From the NCBI GenBank assembly GCA_025453445.1, contig JALOQJ010000007.1, forward strand, positions 1 through 34,571: DNA of 34,571 nucleotides, read 5' to 3'. Source of the DNA: Candidatus Omnitrophota bacterium (GTDB lineage Bacteria > Omnitrophota > Gorgyraeia > Gygaellales > Profunditerraquicolaceae). Shown one piece after another: positions 33,162 to 34,571 of the stretch (positions are counted from its first letter, which is position 1; every line of letters begins with the position of its first letter). Below the pieces are notes generated by a model. The model was given only the letters and a program-made list of their open reading frames with translations, was not told the origin of the DNA and made no database searches. Both the position numbers and the translations under genes were made by a program.

Positions 33162-34004
33162 ATGAAAAAAATAAAGTTTACTAAAATGGTGGCTTCGGGG
33201 AATGATTTTGTTGTTATCAGGAAGCTTTCACCTATCCCCGCCGCAGGCGGGTCCGCCTTCGGCGGAAGCTATCAGCTATCAGCTTTTGCAAAATCTATTT
33301 GCAATCGGAAATACGGAGTAGGGGCGGATGGATTATTGCTTTTAGAAAAATCTAAAAAGGCTGATATCCGCATGCGCATTTTTAATGCTGATGGCTCAGA
33401 AGCGGAGATGTGTGGTAATGGCGCACGCTGTGCGGCATTGTATTTCAGCTTTCAGCTTTCAGCTCTCAGCTCTCAGCTAAAAATAGAAACAAAAGCAGGG
33501 ATTATTGCATCTGAAGTAAATAAAGATAATGTAAGGATAAAATTAACTGATCCGAAGCACTTAAAATTAAATTTCCCTATCAAGGTTCGCGGCCGATTAA
33601 TTAGGGTAAATTTTGTCAATACCGGTGTTCCTCACGCGGTTATTTTTACTGAGGGACTGGAAAAAATTAATATAAAGGAATTAGGTAGGCAAATTCGAAA
33701 TCATAAAAAATTTGCCCCCGTCGGAACAAATGTTGATTTTATCGAAGTGCTGGGGAACAATTCTATAAGAGTGAGGACTTATGAAAGAGGCGTAGAGGAT
33801 GAAACTTTGGCTTGTGGTACAGGTTCGGTTGCCTCCGCCCTGATTACAGCTCGTAGTTTAGGGCTTGCAGGCGAAAAAATAAATGTGCATACTCAAAGCA
33901 AGGAAATATTAAAGATTTATTTTGAAAAGTCCGGCAATAGTTTTAAAAATGTCTGGCTGGAAGGTAAAGCAAAGAAAGTTTATACGGGGGTGTATGATGT
34001 TTAA
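33162..34004 (+). CDS. dapF: Diaminopimelate epimerase with repeat-encoded insertions
   Basis: Interconverts LL- and meso-diaminopimelate for lysine and peptidoglycan. 280 aa. Catalytic cysteines are Cys90 (GNGARCAALY) and Cys218 (LACGTGSVAS). GNDFVVI near residue 13 and YGVGADGLLLLE near 50 are conserved. Residues 21-42 come from a heptamer/hairpin repeat insertion after the first strand, and residues 96-106 from a second heptamer array just after Cys90. In Haemophilus DapF the first Cys is at 73 (recalled), so about 17 extra residues precede it, agreeing with the first insertion. The frame is intact and active-site motifs are complete, so it is probably active. It overlaps dapA by 8 bp. Confidence 0.94.
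   Translation: MKKIKFTKMVASGNDFVVIRKLSPIPAAGGSAFGGSYQLSAFAKSICNRKYGVGADGLLLLEKSKKADIRMRIFNADGSEAEMCGNGARCAALYFSFQLSALSSQLKIETKAGIIASEVNKDNVRIKLTDPKHLKLNFPIKVRGRLIRVNFVNTGVPHAVIFTEGLEKINIKELGRQIRNHKKFAPVGTNVDFIEVLGNNSIRVRTYERGVEDETLACGTGSVASALITARSLGLAGEKINVHTQSKEILKIYFEKSGNSFKNVWLEGKAKKVYTGVYDV
33223..33287 (+). repeat. Composite repeat inside dapF: heptamers around a double hairpin
   Basis: AGCTTTC and ACCTATC precede two adjacent GC-rich hairpins: CCCGCC/GGCGGG (33237-33242 and 33246-33251, loop GCA) and TCCGCC/GGCGGA (33252-33257 and 33261-33266, loop TTC). Two AGCTATC copies and AGCTTTT follow. The whole reads open in the dapF frame. Confidence 0.85.
33447..33481 (+). repeat. Second heptamer array inside dapF
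   Basis: Two AGCTTTC and two AGCTCTC copies followed by AGCTAAA. It encodes SFQLSALSSQLK in the linker between the first catalytic Cys motif and KIETKAG, in the same reading phase as the recG array. Confidence 0.88.
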
Positions 34005-34571
34005 AGGCTCGATAGTGGCAATAGTCACGCCGTTTAAAAACGGAAAAGTCGATGAGAAAAAATATAAAGAGTTGATCGAGTTTCAGATTAAAAACGGCTC
34101 TGCCGGGATTGTGCCTTGCGGGACAACCGGTGAATCGGCGACTTTGTCTTTTGCCGAGCATGAGCGGGTAATAGAAATCACAATTAAACAGGTGCGTAAA
34201 AGAGTCTTGGTTATTGCCGGCACAGGTTCAAACTCAACTGAAGAAGCGATTATGCTTACTCAGCAGGCAACATCTGCCGGAGCAGATGCATCTCTGCAGG
34301 TTTCTCCTTATTATAATCGTCCCACCCAGAGAGGGCTTTATGAGCATTTTAAAGCCATTGCCAATTCCGTAGGCATCCCGATTATTCTTTATAATATTGC
34401 TTCGCGCACCGGAGTTAATATTGAGCCGGAAACAATCGCAAAGCTGGCGCATGATTGTAAAAATATTATCGCAGTTAAAGAGGCATCAGGCAGCCTTGAG
34501 CAGATGTCGCGGATTAAACAATTATGCCCGCCTAATTTTGAATTAGTTGCCGGAGATGATGCTTTGACTTT
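33997..34571 (+). CDS. dapA: 4-hydroxy-tetrahydrodipicolinate synthase, cut by the window end
   Basis: First committed step of diaminopimelate/lysine synthesis, condensing pyruvate with aspartate semialdehyde. 191 codons of about 290 are present. The start ATG 33997 is preceded by GGGGG at 6 nt; another ATG at 33994 is in frame. Visible motifs: IVTPFKNGKVD near residue 9, PCGTTGES near 42, YYNRPTQRG near 105, the catalytic Tyr132 in ILYNIASRTG, and the Schiff-base Lys161 in AVKEASG. No stop is reached before the edge. Overlaps dapF by 8 bp and continues the lysA-dapF-dapA unit. Confidence 0.96.
   Translation, partial: MFKGSIVAIVTPFKNGKVDEKKYKELIEFQIKNGSAGIVPCGTTGESATLSFAEHERVIEITIKQVRKRVLVIAGTGSNSTEEAIMLTQQATSAGADASLQVSPYYNRPTQRGLYEHFKAIANSVGIPIILYNIASRTGVNIEPETIAKLAHDCKNIIAVKEASGSLEQMSRIKQLCPPNFELVAGDDALT

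Overview
The window looks like a chromosomal segment of an uncultured Gram-negative bacterium of moderate to low GC, possibly Candidatus Omnitrophota or a relative; this placement is a guess from gene order and style. An outer membrane is suggested by a PagL-like beta-barrel lipid A deacylase. About 35 genes are packed tightly, mostly on the + strand, many with 1-30 bp overlaps. No tRNA, rRNA, CRISPR array or transposase was seen.

Layout. (1) 1-380: intergenic, with a GC-rich structured stretch at about 60-300 and a promoter for the first gene. (2) 381-7993: an accessory-looking block on both strands, holding a FabF-like ketoacyl synthase, a FemAB/GNAT-like N-acyltransferase, an alpha/beta hydrolase, a CrtI-like FAD oxidoreductase, two paired SMR/EamA half-transporters, a DegT/ArnB-family aminotransferase and a PagL-like deacylase. 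Together they suggest envelope lipid or glycolipid synthesis and remodelling. (3) 8036-23049: dusB, then an almost gap-free run: short BatD-like protein, recG, rsmD, coaD, yceD, rpmF, plsX, fabH, fabD, fabG, acpP, fabF, leuC, leuD, leuB, asd, truA. (4) 23061-23899: rplM-rpsI with its own promoter and a terminator. (5) 24056-34571: argC-argJ-argB-argD-argF-argG-argH, then lysA, dapF and dapA (cut by the window end). argC to argH cover the route from acetylglutamyl phosphate chemistry to arginine, with ArgJ recycling the acetyl group. asd, dapA, dapF and lysA belong to the diaminopimelate/lysine route.

The main unexpected signals are in the DNA rather than in gene content. A heptamer repeat (AGCTTTC and variants) sits inside recG, twice inside dapF, and as an inverted array between argF and argG. 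Because 7 is coprime to 3, the array reads open in all frames in one orientation but gives TGA in the other, and all three genic copies have the open orientation. Other small repeats supply the fabD start codon, make a double hairpin inside dapF, and lie between a duplicated argG tail. Several strong promoters have the -10 box 6-10 nt from the start codon with no Shine-Dalgarno sequence, so leaderless mRNAs are likely; one of them moves the start of the PagL-like gene.
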